Source of the DNA: an uncultured Balneolaceae bacterium
Lineage (GTDB): Bacteria; Bacteroidota; Rhodothermia; Balneolales; Balneolaceae
NCBI GenBank assembly: GCA_913057825.1
Contig: CAJXOW010000019.1
Span: forward strand, 1-54,605
Reading direction: 5' to 3'
Length of the DNA stretch: 54,605 nucleotides
Notes under the pieces: generated by a model
Database searches by the model: none
Told to the model about the DNA's origin: nothing
The model's input: only the letters and a program-made list of their open reading frames with translations
In this document: positions 1 to 9,349 of the stretch, piece by piece
How positions within the stretch are numbered: the stretch's first letter is position 1
Layout: each line of letters begins with the position of its first letter
Made by a program: the position numbers and the translations under genes

Positions 1-25
1 TGTCTGGGAAGGTATGGTCCTTCAA

Positions 26-2155
26 TTATTGCTTTTGAACCCAGAGGAAATCAAGACCTATTTCCGCATCATTCTGATCCCCTTCATATCGAACCGTCAT
101 GGTATGAGATCCTTTCTCGAGTGAGAGCTTCTTGGAAGTATAGTTGCGCAACACATTTAAAAAGCCCCCTTTTAAGTTAAGAATCCCATTCTCCCCGCCA
201 AAGCCAACGTCTGCATCATCAACACTTATAGAAACCTTTCCGGATACCTTCATCTTGGCAACTGTCATCCATAATCTGTATTCTCCGGATTCAGCAACCT
301 CGAAAGGAATAGATAATGTTTCTCCTTTCTCTCTCGGATTCCAAACTAAAAGCTGACCATCCGCCCAGAGGTTATGTTCAAGTAATTTTATTTGTTCAGT
401 ATCCTTGACGAGCGACTCGATCTGATAGAATTTAGCGCCAGAAGCCCTTCCATCAGCTTTTGGCGACCATTTAGCAAGTTCCAGGTGACGTACATCCTCA
501 TCCGAAATGGGCATATGGTCATCAATTGCACCCGGCCGTGCATAATAATAACTCGAACGAGCATACGAAAAGTTGGGATTCTGGGTATGCTGAAAAAATT
601 CCATATTAAAACTCAAGTTATGTTGAAATGGAATGGGATCGACCACATGCCACCGGTTGTTGGTCACAAAACCGCGTGTACCGGGTCCGTCATTTCTTGG
701 TTGTGCTGCATACGGAGTATCAAACAGGTCGGAGGATGACCACGCATAATTGTAGTAATCTTCCGAACCCGTTCCGTAAATGGATGGATGCTCTTCATTA
801 TCGACGAATATCTTCTCATCACCTTCTCCCCACCAATTTCCACCAGTGGTGGGAATTTCAATCGGATTTTTCAATATGGAGGCCGCTCCCACGAAGATTC
901 CCTTGCCTCGAATATTGGCGAATGGCAGATCATATGGAGTATATCGATTCATATTATGGTCAATTCTCCACTTTGCATGAAAATGCATCGAACGATCAGT
1001 TTTCCAGTCATAATCCGTTTGTACTACGGATCCGTGCACCTTTACATGCTGATTTCCCTTATTCTGAACTTTAATGCTGACAGATTCTTTATACGGCATG
1101 ACAAACCGTGCAATCATGGTTCCGTCATCCCGAACGGTAAATGGTACTGATACATATGGATTTATACCCGGCGCCGCACCAAAGAAATCGCCCAGGGGCA
1201 TCTGAACCTGTCCCTTGGGTGAACCGTCGAATGAAATATTTAAAATAGTCTGACGCAAAGCCTTGTCCATTTCAACAGCATCCACTTTAAGTTTCAGCCG
1301 TTTTATAGCTCCTTCTCCCTTGTGAGCAAATAGCTCTCCGGTCTCATCCGCACCTACCGCTGCTGATACAGCAGAACCTTCCGGATAGCTGTAGCCTTTA
1401 TCCGGGTTGGACAATATTTGGGCTGCCTCTTTTATCTCATCTTCATAGGTCACCAGATCCTGGGGAGTAAAAGTCTCAACGTCGGTTTCCTCCTCATACT
1501 TACGGATCTGCAGATGGTAGAAATGAATTTTATCTATATTCCCGGTCCACTCAATGCGTAGATTCTCTTCGAACGGAATGGGAAAATATCCCGCCTGGCG
1601 CTGAAAGAAGGTCCCCTCCAATAGATCGGCACTAAGGTTCGAATCGTTCAGCTGTTCCAGAAACGGCATGTAGGTTTTCTGCAAGAATCGCGGCATTGGC
1701 CCCTCATAAATGGGAGAGTCCGATCCATCCAAATAAACCCGCACCGTACCCCTTATATAGGCCGTCCAACCGCGTACAATAGCTCCAGGTCCCTCGACGT
1801 CGCAAAGAAGATAGGTGCCCACATTGTCCTCGCCGGGTTCTTCCAGCACGGCTTCAAAATTGGGAATGGGTTCCCCTCCGAAACCGTCATTGTTGGAAAA
1901 CCAACCCGGTCCGTTAGGCTGATCACTGCGCCGGTCATACGAACTATACTGTATCATTTTATAGTTCTTCTCCGGATAGTCAGCCAATCGGTCGAGATCA
2001 ACCATGTCTTTGATTAAAGTACCTGTAGTGACGGTTTGTCCTACAGACACGGATGTAAAGAACATCACTGCGAATATGCCCGTGAAAACGCCGGCAGCAA
2101 ATCGAAACAGCACGTATCTGATGCCCATTCTGCTCTTATTATTTGTGTATCTCAT
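26..2155 (-). CDS. GH172-type (DUF2961) secreted glycoside hydrolase
   Basis: A 709-residue exported protein of the DUF2961/GH172 family, whose characterised members act on alpha-D-fructofuranosides and alpha-D-arabinofuranosides. The N-terminus has a hydrophobic signal segment (about residues 14-38, ending near SVSVGQ); a second Met at residue 10 is an equally possible start. The family core is clear: GEGDEK at 443-448 and GTGSEDYY at 461-468. Glu444 and Glu465 are 21 residues apart, the spacing of the nucleophile and acid/base reported for the founding GH172 enzyme. The last ~110 residues form a beta-sandwich-like accessory domain ending LDFLWVQKQ; there is no T9SS sorting domain, so it is probably periplasmic or outer-membrane associated. 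It lies 175 bp downstream of the FucP-type transporter on the same strand, consistent with glycan degradation feeding that transporter. The substrate (D-arabinofuranose or fructofuranose) is inferred, not seen. Confidence 0.85.
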   Translation of the reverse strand: MRYTNNKSRMGIRYVLFRFAAGVFTGIFAVMFFTSVSVGQTVTTGTLIKDMVDLDRLADYPEKNYKMIQYSSYDRRSDQPNGPGWFSNNDGFGGEPIPNFEAVLEEPGEDNVGTYLLCDVEGPGAIVRGWTAYIRGTVRVYLDGSDSPIYEGPMPRFLQKTYMPFLEQLNDSNLSADLLEGTFFQRQAGYFPIPFEENLRIEWTGNIDKIHFYHLQIRKYEEETDVETFTPQDLVTYEDEIKEAAQILSNPDKGYSYPEGSAVSAAVGADETGELFAHKGEGAIKRLKLKVDAVEMDKALRQTILNISFDGSPKGQVQMPLGDFFGAAPGINPYVSVPFTVRDDGTMIARFVMPYKESVSIKVQNKGNQHVKVHGSVVQTDYDWKTDRSMHFHAKWRIDHNMNRYTPYDLPFANIRGKGIFVGAASILKNPIEIPTTGGNWWGEGDEKIFVDNEEHPSIYGTGSEDYYNYAWSSSDLFDTPYAAQPRNDGPGTRGFVTNNRWHVVDPIPFQHNLSFNMEFFQHTQNPNFSYARSSYYYARPGAIDDHMPISDEDVRHLELAKWSPKADGRASGAKFYQIESLVKDTEQIKLLEHNLWADGQLLVWNPREKGETLSIPFEVAESGEYRLWMTVAKMKVSGKVSISVDDADVGFGGENGILNLKGGFLNVLRNYTSKKLSLEKGSHTMTVRYEGDQNDAEIGLDFLWVQKQ

Positions 2156-2330
2156 ATTTATTTGTATTTAGCAGTTGTTGTTTAAGTGGATTTAAAAAAA
2201 TTAGCCCTCTCTATATTACATTGAGATTGATCAGCAAGTATGTTTACCAGCGAGTGATTTCTTATATTTTATTTCTTATAACTGTCCCATACATTTTTTA
2301 ACTCCGTTCGACATTCATTTGCACCCATAT

Positions 2331-3674
2331 TCACGCCTGGGTAACGGAAGCGGAAGTCGACGATACCAGCTGGTCTCCGACTTTACGATTATATATGCCA
2401 AACAGCATGACGATGATAAAGCACGCCAGCGGCACCCAATAGGCAAAATGTATGCTCCCGGTATAATCAGAAATCAATCCCATTATAGCTGGGAAAGCGG
2501 CGCCGCCCCCGATGCCCATAATCAAACCGGAACTGCCCATCTTGGTATCCTTCCCCAGCCCCTTGGAGGCCAATCCGAAAATGGTGGGAAACATCAGAGA
2601 CATAAATCCGGATATGGCTATTAACGCAATGACCCCGAAATATCCACTGCCGGTTATTACAAAAAAGGTACTGAGTATAGCAAGCAAGGAGGATGATATT
2701 AGTAACGTTGCCGGTTTGATGTATTTCATTAAGGTGGTATTGATAAATCGGAATAGCGTAAACACAACAAGTGAGATAATGTAATAAGTTGACGCCGTCG
2801 CCTCTATTATATTCAATTCCTCCATTACGTATCTGATTATAAAAGACCATACACATATCTGGGCACCGACATATGCAAATTGAGCCAATACGCCGAACAT
2901 GTAATTTTTGTTTTTAACCAACCGCTTAACAGTGGGCCAAAAATCGATCTTGTTGCTTTCCGTTGATCCTTCAGGCATCTTTGTTTTGTAGATAATCAAC
3001 CACAGTACCAGCAGCCCAAAACCTACTGCTACATACGGACCCATAACGGCATCCAGTTCAGCCTCCTGTATATTATTCAACGCCTGGGCGCTCATATTTC
3101 CTCGTTCCTTGGCACTGGAAAGGTTTAATTGGGACAGTATATAGAACTTGCTCAATATTACCCCGGTGATTGATCCCATGGGGTTGAAAGATTGAGCCAG
3201 GTTCAGCCGTTGAGTCCCCGTCTCCTCATCCCCCATCGCAATAATGTAGGGATTACAGGAAGTTTCAAGTACCGTCAACCCACCCGCCAATATATACAAG
3301 GCGACCAGGAAGTGTCCGTATTGCATGGTCAAACTTGCCGGATAAAAAAGCAGCCCGCCTATAGCATACATTCCCAGTCCCAGTAAAACACCCTTCTGGT
3401 AAGTAAATCGCTTAATGAATATGGCGGCCGGAATAGCCAGTGAGAAGTAGGAGCCATAGAACGCTATCTGTATCCATGAAGTTTGAAAGTCGGTAAGGCT
3501 CATAATTCTCTTGAATGCCGCCAGCAGCGTATCGGTCAGGTTATGCGCCAACCCCCACAGAAAAAACAGACTGGTAATTAAAATAAATGGCAGCAACGGA
3601 GCATTCAGACCTGATTTCTTGTTTGTTTCAGAACTTTTTTTGCTGCTTGCCCCCGTGGTTTCCTGAGTGTTCAT
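2331..3674 (-). CDS. fucP: FucP-family sugar:H+ symporter (MFS)
   Basis: A 447-residue inner-membrane major facilitator protein with about 12 hydrophobic segments. It matches E. coli FucP (438 aa) along its length: LFFLWGLAHNLTDTLL near the start, LETSCNP, FAYVGAQICVWSFIIRY, and GLGKDTKMGSS followed by a Gly-rich segment. Asp48 in HNLTD and Glu137 in LETSCNP correspond to the two acidic residues (Asp46, Glu135) essential for proton-coupled transport in FucP. The family carries L-fucose, D-arabinose and L-galactose; some relatives carry glucose/galactose. The isomerase and kinase at 20051-23508 fit a fucose/arabinose-type substrate. It is the only monosaccharide permease in the window. A candidate LacI-type operator lies about 180 bp upstream. 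Confidence 0.88.
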   Translation of the reverse strand: MNTQETTGASSKKSSETNKKSGLNAPLLPFILITSLFFLWGLAHNLTDTLLAAFKRIMSLTDFQTSWIQIAFYGSYFSLAIPAAIFIKRFTYQKGVLLGLGMYAIGGLLFYPASLTMQYGHFLVALYILAGGLTVLETSCNPYIIAMGDEETGTQRLNLAQSFNPMGSITGVILSKFYILSQLNLSSAKERGNMSAQALNNIQEAELDAVMGPYVAVGFGLLVLWLIIYKTKMPEGSTESNKIDFWPTVKRLVKNKNYMFGVLAQFAYVGAQICVWSFIIRYVMEELNIIEATASTYYIISLVVFTLFRFINTTLMKYIKPATLLISSSLLAILSTFFVITGSGYFGVIALIAISGFMSLMFPTIFGLASKGLGKDTKMGSSGLIMGIGGGAAFPAIMGLISDYTGSIHFAYWVPLACFIIVMLFGIYNRKVGDQLVSSTSASVTQA

Positions 3675-4049
3675 ATGTATTAAGGTAGATTTACTTAATT
3701 CTTTAGAATTCCGTCTGCTTATACGATCTCCGATACACTAATCTCTCAGTCAGTCTTATTCTGTATTCACCTCTTCCCTTCAAAAATTTGAAAGCGCATG
3801 CAACCGCCCTCTGCAAGAGTACTTCCCACTTTTATACCAAACCTACAAGCACTTGCTAAAACGTTAAAGTTAAGAACAATTTAAATTATTTAGCGAAACT
3901 ATCAAAGTCAAACAAAACGCAAATCCAGAAATGCTCTAAACTTCAACCCCGGCATTGCGTAAAAATTAATTTATTGCTAAAAATGACTGATATGCTTCTC
4001 CGCCCCGGGTGGGAAAAGTATTATATCCCGGTACTTCACTTTCTTTATT
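3675..4049. other. Intergenic region upstream of fucP
   Basis: This 375 bp AT-rich gap lies between the phosphoesterase stop and the fucP start (both minus strand). I see no ORF and no clear terminator. It contains the operator candidate at 3855-3870 and a loose TGCTAAAA half-site near 3974, so it probably holds the fucP promoter. Confidence 0.5.
3855..3870. promoter_or_regulatory. Candidate LacI-type operator (fucP)
   Basis: The sequence GCTAAAACGTTAAAGT matches 13 of 16 positions of the shared palindrome GCTAAAACGTTTTAGC, with an intact left half and the central CG step typical of LacI-family sites. It is about 180 bp upstream of the fucP start. It is the weakest of the four sites in its right half. 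Confidence 0.45.
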
Positions 4050-5669
4050 TCATTTTTTCTCCACGGTAAAGGTGTAATTTTTCCGGTATGAGCGATCATA
4101 CATATCGGTTACCCGAATCTCAATCGTATGCTTACCGGCAGAGAGATGGTCCGGCAGATCTGTATGCCAGAGATGAGGAGATCGGATTGGATTTGACGGT
4201 CTTCTTCCCTTCAGCAACCTACCGTACTCACTCCACATATTCCGGTGCAATAATACAAAGGGATCCTTTTTATAGACTTGCTGCATAGTCATCCATTTGC
4301 TCGACCGACCATTTATCCGGTACTCTACCCGCGTTGAATCCGTGCCAAGAAAATAATTTACAAAAAGCTGATTACCATCTCCTGCATACGGGCTGGGCAT
4401 TTTGTCATCCGGCCCCCATATGCGCATCTTAAAATCTTTGGGATAATTCGCCGCCTTATAATCAAACGTGAATTGGTCATTCTCCACGTTAAGCACAGCA
4501 TAGCCATTTGGAGTTCCGTCTCGCATCAGCGTTCGTGGGACCCCCCGCTTATCCGGTTCGCCCGACCACCAATCACCGCCGGAAGTTCCTACCACATAGT
4601 GAATATGCGGTTTCGCTCCTTCCCATCCATACTTACTATCCAAAAAATGAAATTCCTGTTGATGCCGGTGGGCGGACAGGGAAAGATTATGGGGATAATC
4701 TTCCAGCATGTCCAAAAGCCTGCGGCGATCCTTTTCACGAAAATATCCCTCCTCCAAATGCAGCGGGATATGGAAGGCTATGACCACCAGATGATCCGTC
4801 GGTACATGTTCAAGATCATTCTTGATAAACTCAAGCTGTTTGTCTGTAAATCCTCCGATATAGTTACGCACCCCCTCCTCCGACGGATAGATTACATCAT
4901 CGAGCAAGATAAAATGAGCGTTTCCATAATTGAAGGAAAAGGTCGGGGGACCATAGGTGGCCTCAAACGTCTCGTCGGAATGTTTATCCATTTCAGCATC
5001 AAAATTCAGATCGTGATTCCCAATTACATTATACCAGGGAAGTCCGATTTCCGCTACGGTTTGATTGTGATAATCAAACAGACCCAGTTTATTATATACG
5101 ATATCTCCGAGCGTAATGCCGAACTTATACTTTTCGCTGTTTCTTAATCCCTCCACTATATCTTTTTTAAAGTAACCAATCTCCTTTTTGTTGCGAGGTT
5201 GAGGATCTCCAAACAACAAGGCTCGAAATGAATTCTCTTTTTCCCCTTCTTGCAAGGCAAAATTTATGGAATCCGGCAACGGGCCCGTTTGGTCTACGCC
5301 CTCATGATTCAAGTCCGGGGATCCTTCCGGTTTATGTATATAATAAAATTGCGGAAGGTTGTGATGGTTTACCGGCAATTTGTATCCAGCCGGTTTTATA
5401 ACAAAAATGGTCCCTCCGTCCTCGTCTATGGACAAAGCATATTGTCCCGACTCGTCCGTCAGCTCCACATCCCGCCCATTCGAGACCGGCACCTCCGGTA
5501 TTCCCTTTTCCCCGGGATCCCGCTGACCATTTCCATTCGAATCCAAATATACCGTTCCCCGTGCTGTTTGCTGTGCAAAGATAACAGCGGGCAGAAACCA
5601 AACAATAAACACTAATGTGCTCGATACAATTATTTTTACAAACGAGAACTTTTTCATAAAACTAATCAT
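4050..5669 (-). CDS. Secreted calcineurin-like metallophosphoesterase
   Basis: A 539-residue exported phosphoesterase of the calcineurin superfamily in a three-domain layout known from Bacteroidota. After a signal peptide (about residues 1-32; Met5 is an alternative start) comes an N-terminal beta-sandwich of the SdrD/MetallophosN kind (about 36-140, with DSNGNGQRDPGE). The catalytic domain follows (about 148-370) with the metal-binding series: Asp155 in FGDPQ, Asp189 in LGDIVY, Asn218-His219 in GNHD, His300 in FHIPL, and His334/His336 in SAHRH (the usual motif is GHTH). The C-terminal ~150 residues form a MetallophosC-like domain ending in a beta-rich tail (HTIEIRVTDMYDRSY). There is no T9SS sorting domain. 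It may remove phosphate from glycans or other extracellular substrates; the target is unknown. Confidence 0.85.
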   Translation of the reverse strand: MISFMKKFSFVKIIVSSTLVFIVWFLPAVIFAQQTARGTVYLDSNGNGQRDPGEKGIPEVPVSNGRDVELTDESGQYALSIDEDGGTIFVIKPAGYKLPVNHHNLPQFYYIHKPEGSPDLNHEGVDQTGPLPDSINFALQEGEKENSFRALLFGDPQPRNKKEIGYFKKDIVEGLRNSEKYKFGITLGDIVYNKLGLFDYHNQTVAEIGLPWYNVIGNHDLNFDAEMDKHSDETFEATYGPPTFSFNYGNAHFILLDDVIYPSEEGVRNYIGGFTDKQLEFIKNDLEHVPTDHLVVIAFHIPLHLEEGYFREKDRRRLLDMLEDYPHNLSLSAHRHQQEFHFLDSKYGWEGAKPHIHYVVGTSGGDWWSGEPDKRGVPRTLMRDGTPNGYAVLNVENDQFTFDYKAANYPKDFKMRIWGPDDKMPSPYAGDGNQLFVNYFLGTDSTRVEYRINGRSSKWMTMQQVYKKDPFVLLHRNMWSEYGRLLKGRRPSNPIRSPHLWHTDLPDHLSAGKHTIEIRVTDMYDRSYRKNYTFTVEKK

Positions 5670-5902
5670 CTAATGCTGTAATTAACCTTTAAACAACCCC
5701 CTCGTTATACCTCGAATGCCGGCGTTCAACTTTTCATCTCTTCCTCATACATCCCTCGATAGATATAGCATGCCCTTAATTAATTTTTCACCCGACCCAA
5801 ACCTCGGCAATTTCCAGGCCAATAATATTAGCCGTAATGCAAAGCTCGAGGAATTCCCAAGATGCCTATGGATAAAGGAACTATTCAAGTAATTATACAA
5901 CA

Positions 5903-8900
5903 CTATTTAACCAGAATCATACTCCGTGTTTCTCGATATTCTCCTGATTCAATACGGTAGTAGTAGACTCCACTATTCAACCCGCCGGCATTCCAGCGAA
6001 TGGTATAAATGCCTGCCGACTGGCTCTCATTAACCAGCGTGGCCACCCTTCTGCCCAGGTAATTATAGACATGGAGTTTCACATGACTTTGAGCCGGCAA
6101 GGCGTACTTGATAGTCGTGCTGGGGTTGAACGGATTGGGATAATTGGGATGCAGGGCATACTCTGTCGGAACCTGCGGTTTATCTTCAATAGAGGTTGCC
6201 TGTTGCACTTCAACTTTCAACCTCGATTCCACCCGGGCATTACGGCTGTCCTCTATATAATAGACCACCTCATCTTTTCCCGTATAACCGGAATCGGGAT
6301 CATACTTCAACAGACTGTCACCCACTACGCTTGCCGTCCCGTGCATCGGGGGATCAAATCCGCCAATTCGAAGTGAATCACCGTCAGGATCGGATGCGTT
6401 ATCCAACACATTGACAACGGCGAACGTATCTTGTTCCACCGTGACCGACATCTCATCCACTACCGGCAAAACATTGTTGGGATACGTCCAATGCAATGTA
6501 GTATCATTCCCGGGAATAACAAAGCTCCTCCAAGGAGCTTCGATCCAGTCAGTCAACTCAAAATTAAACTTATACTGCTGCACTTGTCCGACCAACGAGG
6601 TATCATAATATGCCACACCGGAAAATAACCGATATCCCGGCACGCCGTCGCTCTGAGATTCCCGATTGGCCCGTACGCGTGTTTGGTCCTCGCGCAGCGG
6701 ACCCCTGCCCTTGAATCCATTGCCCCGGACACCCACAATTATGGGGTTGAATATTTCCGGAATATAAATTCGAAACCTCACCGCCGTCATTCCAGATTGA
6801 TCATCCCACGGGAGCCAGTCGTAGGCATAATCTGATTCTTGATCCTGTTCATAATAGTGAAGAGGCAAGTCAAGATGACCTACTCCATCCTCGATTGTAT
6901 GAGCTTCTCCCGTTTCAAGTCCGCCGGCCTCAATCTCTTCATTCTGACTCGAATAAAATTTATATCGGATAGTTTGGGATTCCGGAATTTCAAACTCCGT
7001 CTCCCAATAGTCGCCGGCAATATGAGTCATGTTAAGTGTTGATTGCTCATTCCAGGCCAACGTATTACCATCCGGAAGCTGATCGGGGGCATCCGAGGTA
7101 CCTGCAAAATTTCCTCTGACCTGGATGGTATCAGCGGGGCCAATCGTATCGGGCAATGTAGCCGTATTAAGACTCATGGAAATATTTCTCTTCCCGGGAG
7201 TACTTGCTATAAAGTTGACTTCAGATATATCCTGCTGATCGACCGAAAAGTTAATACTATCCGGACTAAAAGTAACCCCCTCAACCTCTCGTTCCGCCGG
7301 TCTAACAGTATATTCAGCATTATACAACCCATAGAAAACAAAATGTCCCAGTGAATCTGTACGCACGGTATCTGTTTCGCCGAAGCCCGATATATACAGC
7401 GGAACACCGGCTGCTCCATCTCCTGCCCCTTCTATAGATACACGGCCACTTGCCTGGTAAGTTTCACCGGGTCCTCTGTCCAGGACCAGGGAAATATCCT
7501 GCGATCCACTCTGCAAACTGCCGTCATGCGTAATTTGAACCAGGTAATCCCCCCCTGCGGGATCCGAGACCGTGACTTTCTCCACGTTATCAACGTCGTT
7601 CTTACCTTTCGTGGCAGCTGCCGAAGGATTTGAACCATCCAGCTTCCACGGATAATGGGTCGAATCGGGTCCGACGACCTTCAAATCCACGTTGTTTATC
7701 AACATCGGATCGGTGGGATCCAGCTGAGGTTCAGGGGAATTTCCCGGCGGATCCGTCCATGCCAGCGTTACATTTAATTCTTTGGAGTCCGGAGCAATTT
7801 CCAGGGGAACTTCGATGGTATCCCCTTCGTTCAACGATAACTGTTGAATCACATCCCCTCCGTGAAGGTTATCTTTCTTGATCAGCTCAGCCGCCCTGTG
7901 TGCATTTACCAATCCCCATCCATGCTTAAAGTCAGGTCCTTTATACGGCCCCGCTTCATCGGCGGTCTGAATCAATAACGCCTTAACCGTTGCTGCATAA
8001 AACGTCGAATCCTGATTCAATCGACGAAACCACTCATGCAGCAAACCGATAGCGCCCGTGACATTGGGAGAAGACATCGATGTACCAGAAGAGCTTGAAT
8101 AACAATCATCACTTGCAGAACATGAAGAAATCAGGCCTAAACCATTTCCAACCACGTCAGGTTTAATGCGGCCATCATCAGTGGGACCAAAACTGCTAAA
8201 CCCGGTAACCTGAACATCAGAGGGATTTTGATAGCCATTATCTATATCGCGTACCGCTCCAACCGTCAGTATATTTTTCGCATTTCCTTTACTGCCTATA
8301 GATTCATACCCATTTTCTCCTCCATCGGCCTGTCGGATTCGCTCGGAGTATTGCCATTCACCGAAACGATATACGCAGTGACCGGGATCCGATGCCGGCG
8401 GACCCGACTCCCCCCTGTCATTACCCGCAGACTGGACGATCAAATAATGGGGATTGTCATAAGCAATGTCATCCCAACGCTCTGCCCCGTTCACATAAAA
8501 ACCAAATCGGTAATCCTCTTCCAGACTAATAGTTGGATCACCATGCCAGACTGGAAACTCCTCATCCGTATCATCCCGGCAAGCTCTATTTCCACCCCAT
8601 CCATCCACCGTACCGTAGGAGTGGTTCGAGGCGACCAGTCCATTTGCGGCAGCCGATCTCATTTCGGAAAAATCATTATTCCAGTTATGAGCTTTTATTT
8701 CGGCTTCCGGCGACATGCCTTCGGCATCCGGATTTACCCCTGCAGCAATCATGGTACCCGCCACATGCGTGGCATGGCCACTCAGCTCATCGGGATCGTC
8801 AATCTGAGTTACACGTCCCTCATATTCCTGGTGTGTAACGCGTACCCGTCCTCCATCCCATTCACCGAGGGTAATTCCTTTACCGGTTAGGTCAAATCCG

Positions 8901-9214
8901 GATATACCGCCGGGCTGAATTTTGTCAACTGCAATACTCGCCTGGGCATCTACATTATGGGTAACATAATAGAGAGGTCGATTTCGCTGTACACGGACCA
9001 ATTCATATAATCGTCCTTCCGAAAAAAATCTTTTTTCCAAATTCTGGACTTTGATCAGCGAATCCACCTGTTCTTGTTCTTTTTGATACTGTAACTCAGC
9101 TTGCTGCGCTTTTTGCAGTTGTTGGATCTTATTCGGCTGCGTTTGCTGTGCTTTAGTCACAGTAAATGTTATACAAAGAACTAAAACCGTTAAAATCATC
9201 CCTGAATATTTCAT
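5903..9214 (-). CDS. T9SS-sorted subtilisin-like (S8) serine protease
   Basis: A 1103-residue secreted protease. A signal peptide (to about Ala22) precedes a Gln-rich, likely coiled stretch (22-60). The S8 catalytic domain has Asp120 in LGEWDGG, His147 in GHATHVAG, the oxyanion Asn265 in QSAGND and the nucleophile Ser379 in GTSMSSPN. A beta-sandwich resembling a P-domain follows (about 450-580), then a carboxypeptidase-regulatory-like repeat (about 590-670), further beta domains and a cadherin-like DNASDPDGDSL module near 965. The C-terminal ~80 residues are a type A T9SS sorting domain starting at NYPNPFNPSTT and ending RSMILVK. It probably acts at the cell surface or outside it, possibly on glycoprotein substrates or in maturing co-exported proteins; neither role is shown by the sequence. 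Confidence 0.92.
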   Translation of the reverse strand: MKYSGMILTVLVLCITFTVTKAQQTQPNKIQQLQKAQQAELQYQKEQEQVDSLIKVQNLEKRFFSEGRLYELVRVQRNRPLYYVTHNVDAQASIAVDKIQPGGISGFDLTGKGITLGEWDGGRVRVTHQEYEGRVTQIDDPDELSGHATHVAGTMIAAGVNPDAEGMSPEAEIKAHNWNNDFSEMRSAAANGLVASNHSYGTVDGWGGNRACRDDTDEEFPVWHGDPTISLEEDYRFGFYVNGAERWDDIAYDNPHYLIVQSAGNDRGESGPPASDPGHCVYRFGEWQYSERIRQADGGENGYESIGSKGNAKNILTVGAVRDIDNGYQNPSDVQVTGFSSFGPTDDGRIKPDVVGNGLGLISSCSASDDCYSSSSGTSMSSPNVTGAIGLLHEWFRRLNQDSTFYAATVKALLIQTADEAGPYKGPDFKHGWGLVNAHRAAELIKKDNLHGGDVIQQLSLNEGDTIEVPLEIAPDSKELNVTLAWTDPPGNSPEPQLDPTDPMLINNVDLKVVGPDSTHYPWKLDGSNPSAAATKGKNDVDNVEKVTVSDPAGGDYLVQITHDGSLQSGSQDISLVLDRGPGETYQASGRVSIEGAGDGAAGVPLYISGFGETDTVRTDSLGHFVFYGLYNAEYTVRPAEREVEGVTFSPDSINFSVDQQDISEVNFIASTPGKRNISMSLNTATLPDTIGPADTIQVRGNFAGTSDAPDQLPDGNTLAWNEQSTLNMTHIAGDYWETEFEIPESQTIRYKFYSSQNEEIEAGGLETGEAHTIEDGVGHLDLPLHYYEQDQESDYAYDWLPWDDQSGMTAVRFRIYIPEIFNPIIVGVRGNGFKGRGPLREDQTRVRANRESQSDGVPGYRLFSGVAYYDTSLVGQVQQYKFNFELTDWIEAPWRSFVIPGNDTTLHWTYPNNVLPVVDEMSVTVEQDTFAVVNVLDNASDPDGDSLRIGGFDPPMHGTASVVGDSLLKYDPDSGYTGKDEVVYYIEDSRNARVESRLKVEVQQATSIEDKPQVPTEYALHPNYPNPFNPSTTIKYALPAQSHVKLHVYNYLGRRVATLVNESQSAGIYTIRWNAGGLNSGVYYYRIESGEYRETRSMILVK

Positions 9215-9349
9215 ATTAAATCCTTTCCCATTTTAATCATTATTTTATTTTAGACTCAGCTATAGACTGTCCTAATGGAATTTTATAAGCTTTAGAAAAA
9301 CTCTCTATTCATAAGCCTGAATCATTCAGAGTCTACAGCGTTATTTCAC

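Noticed and set aside
4473..5147. A 224-codon plus-strand frame
   Set aside because: It lies wholly inside the phosphoesterase gene on the opposite strand and encodes nothing recognisable.
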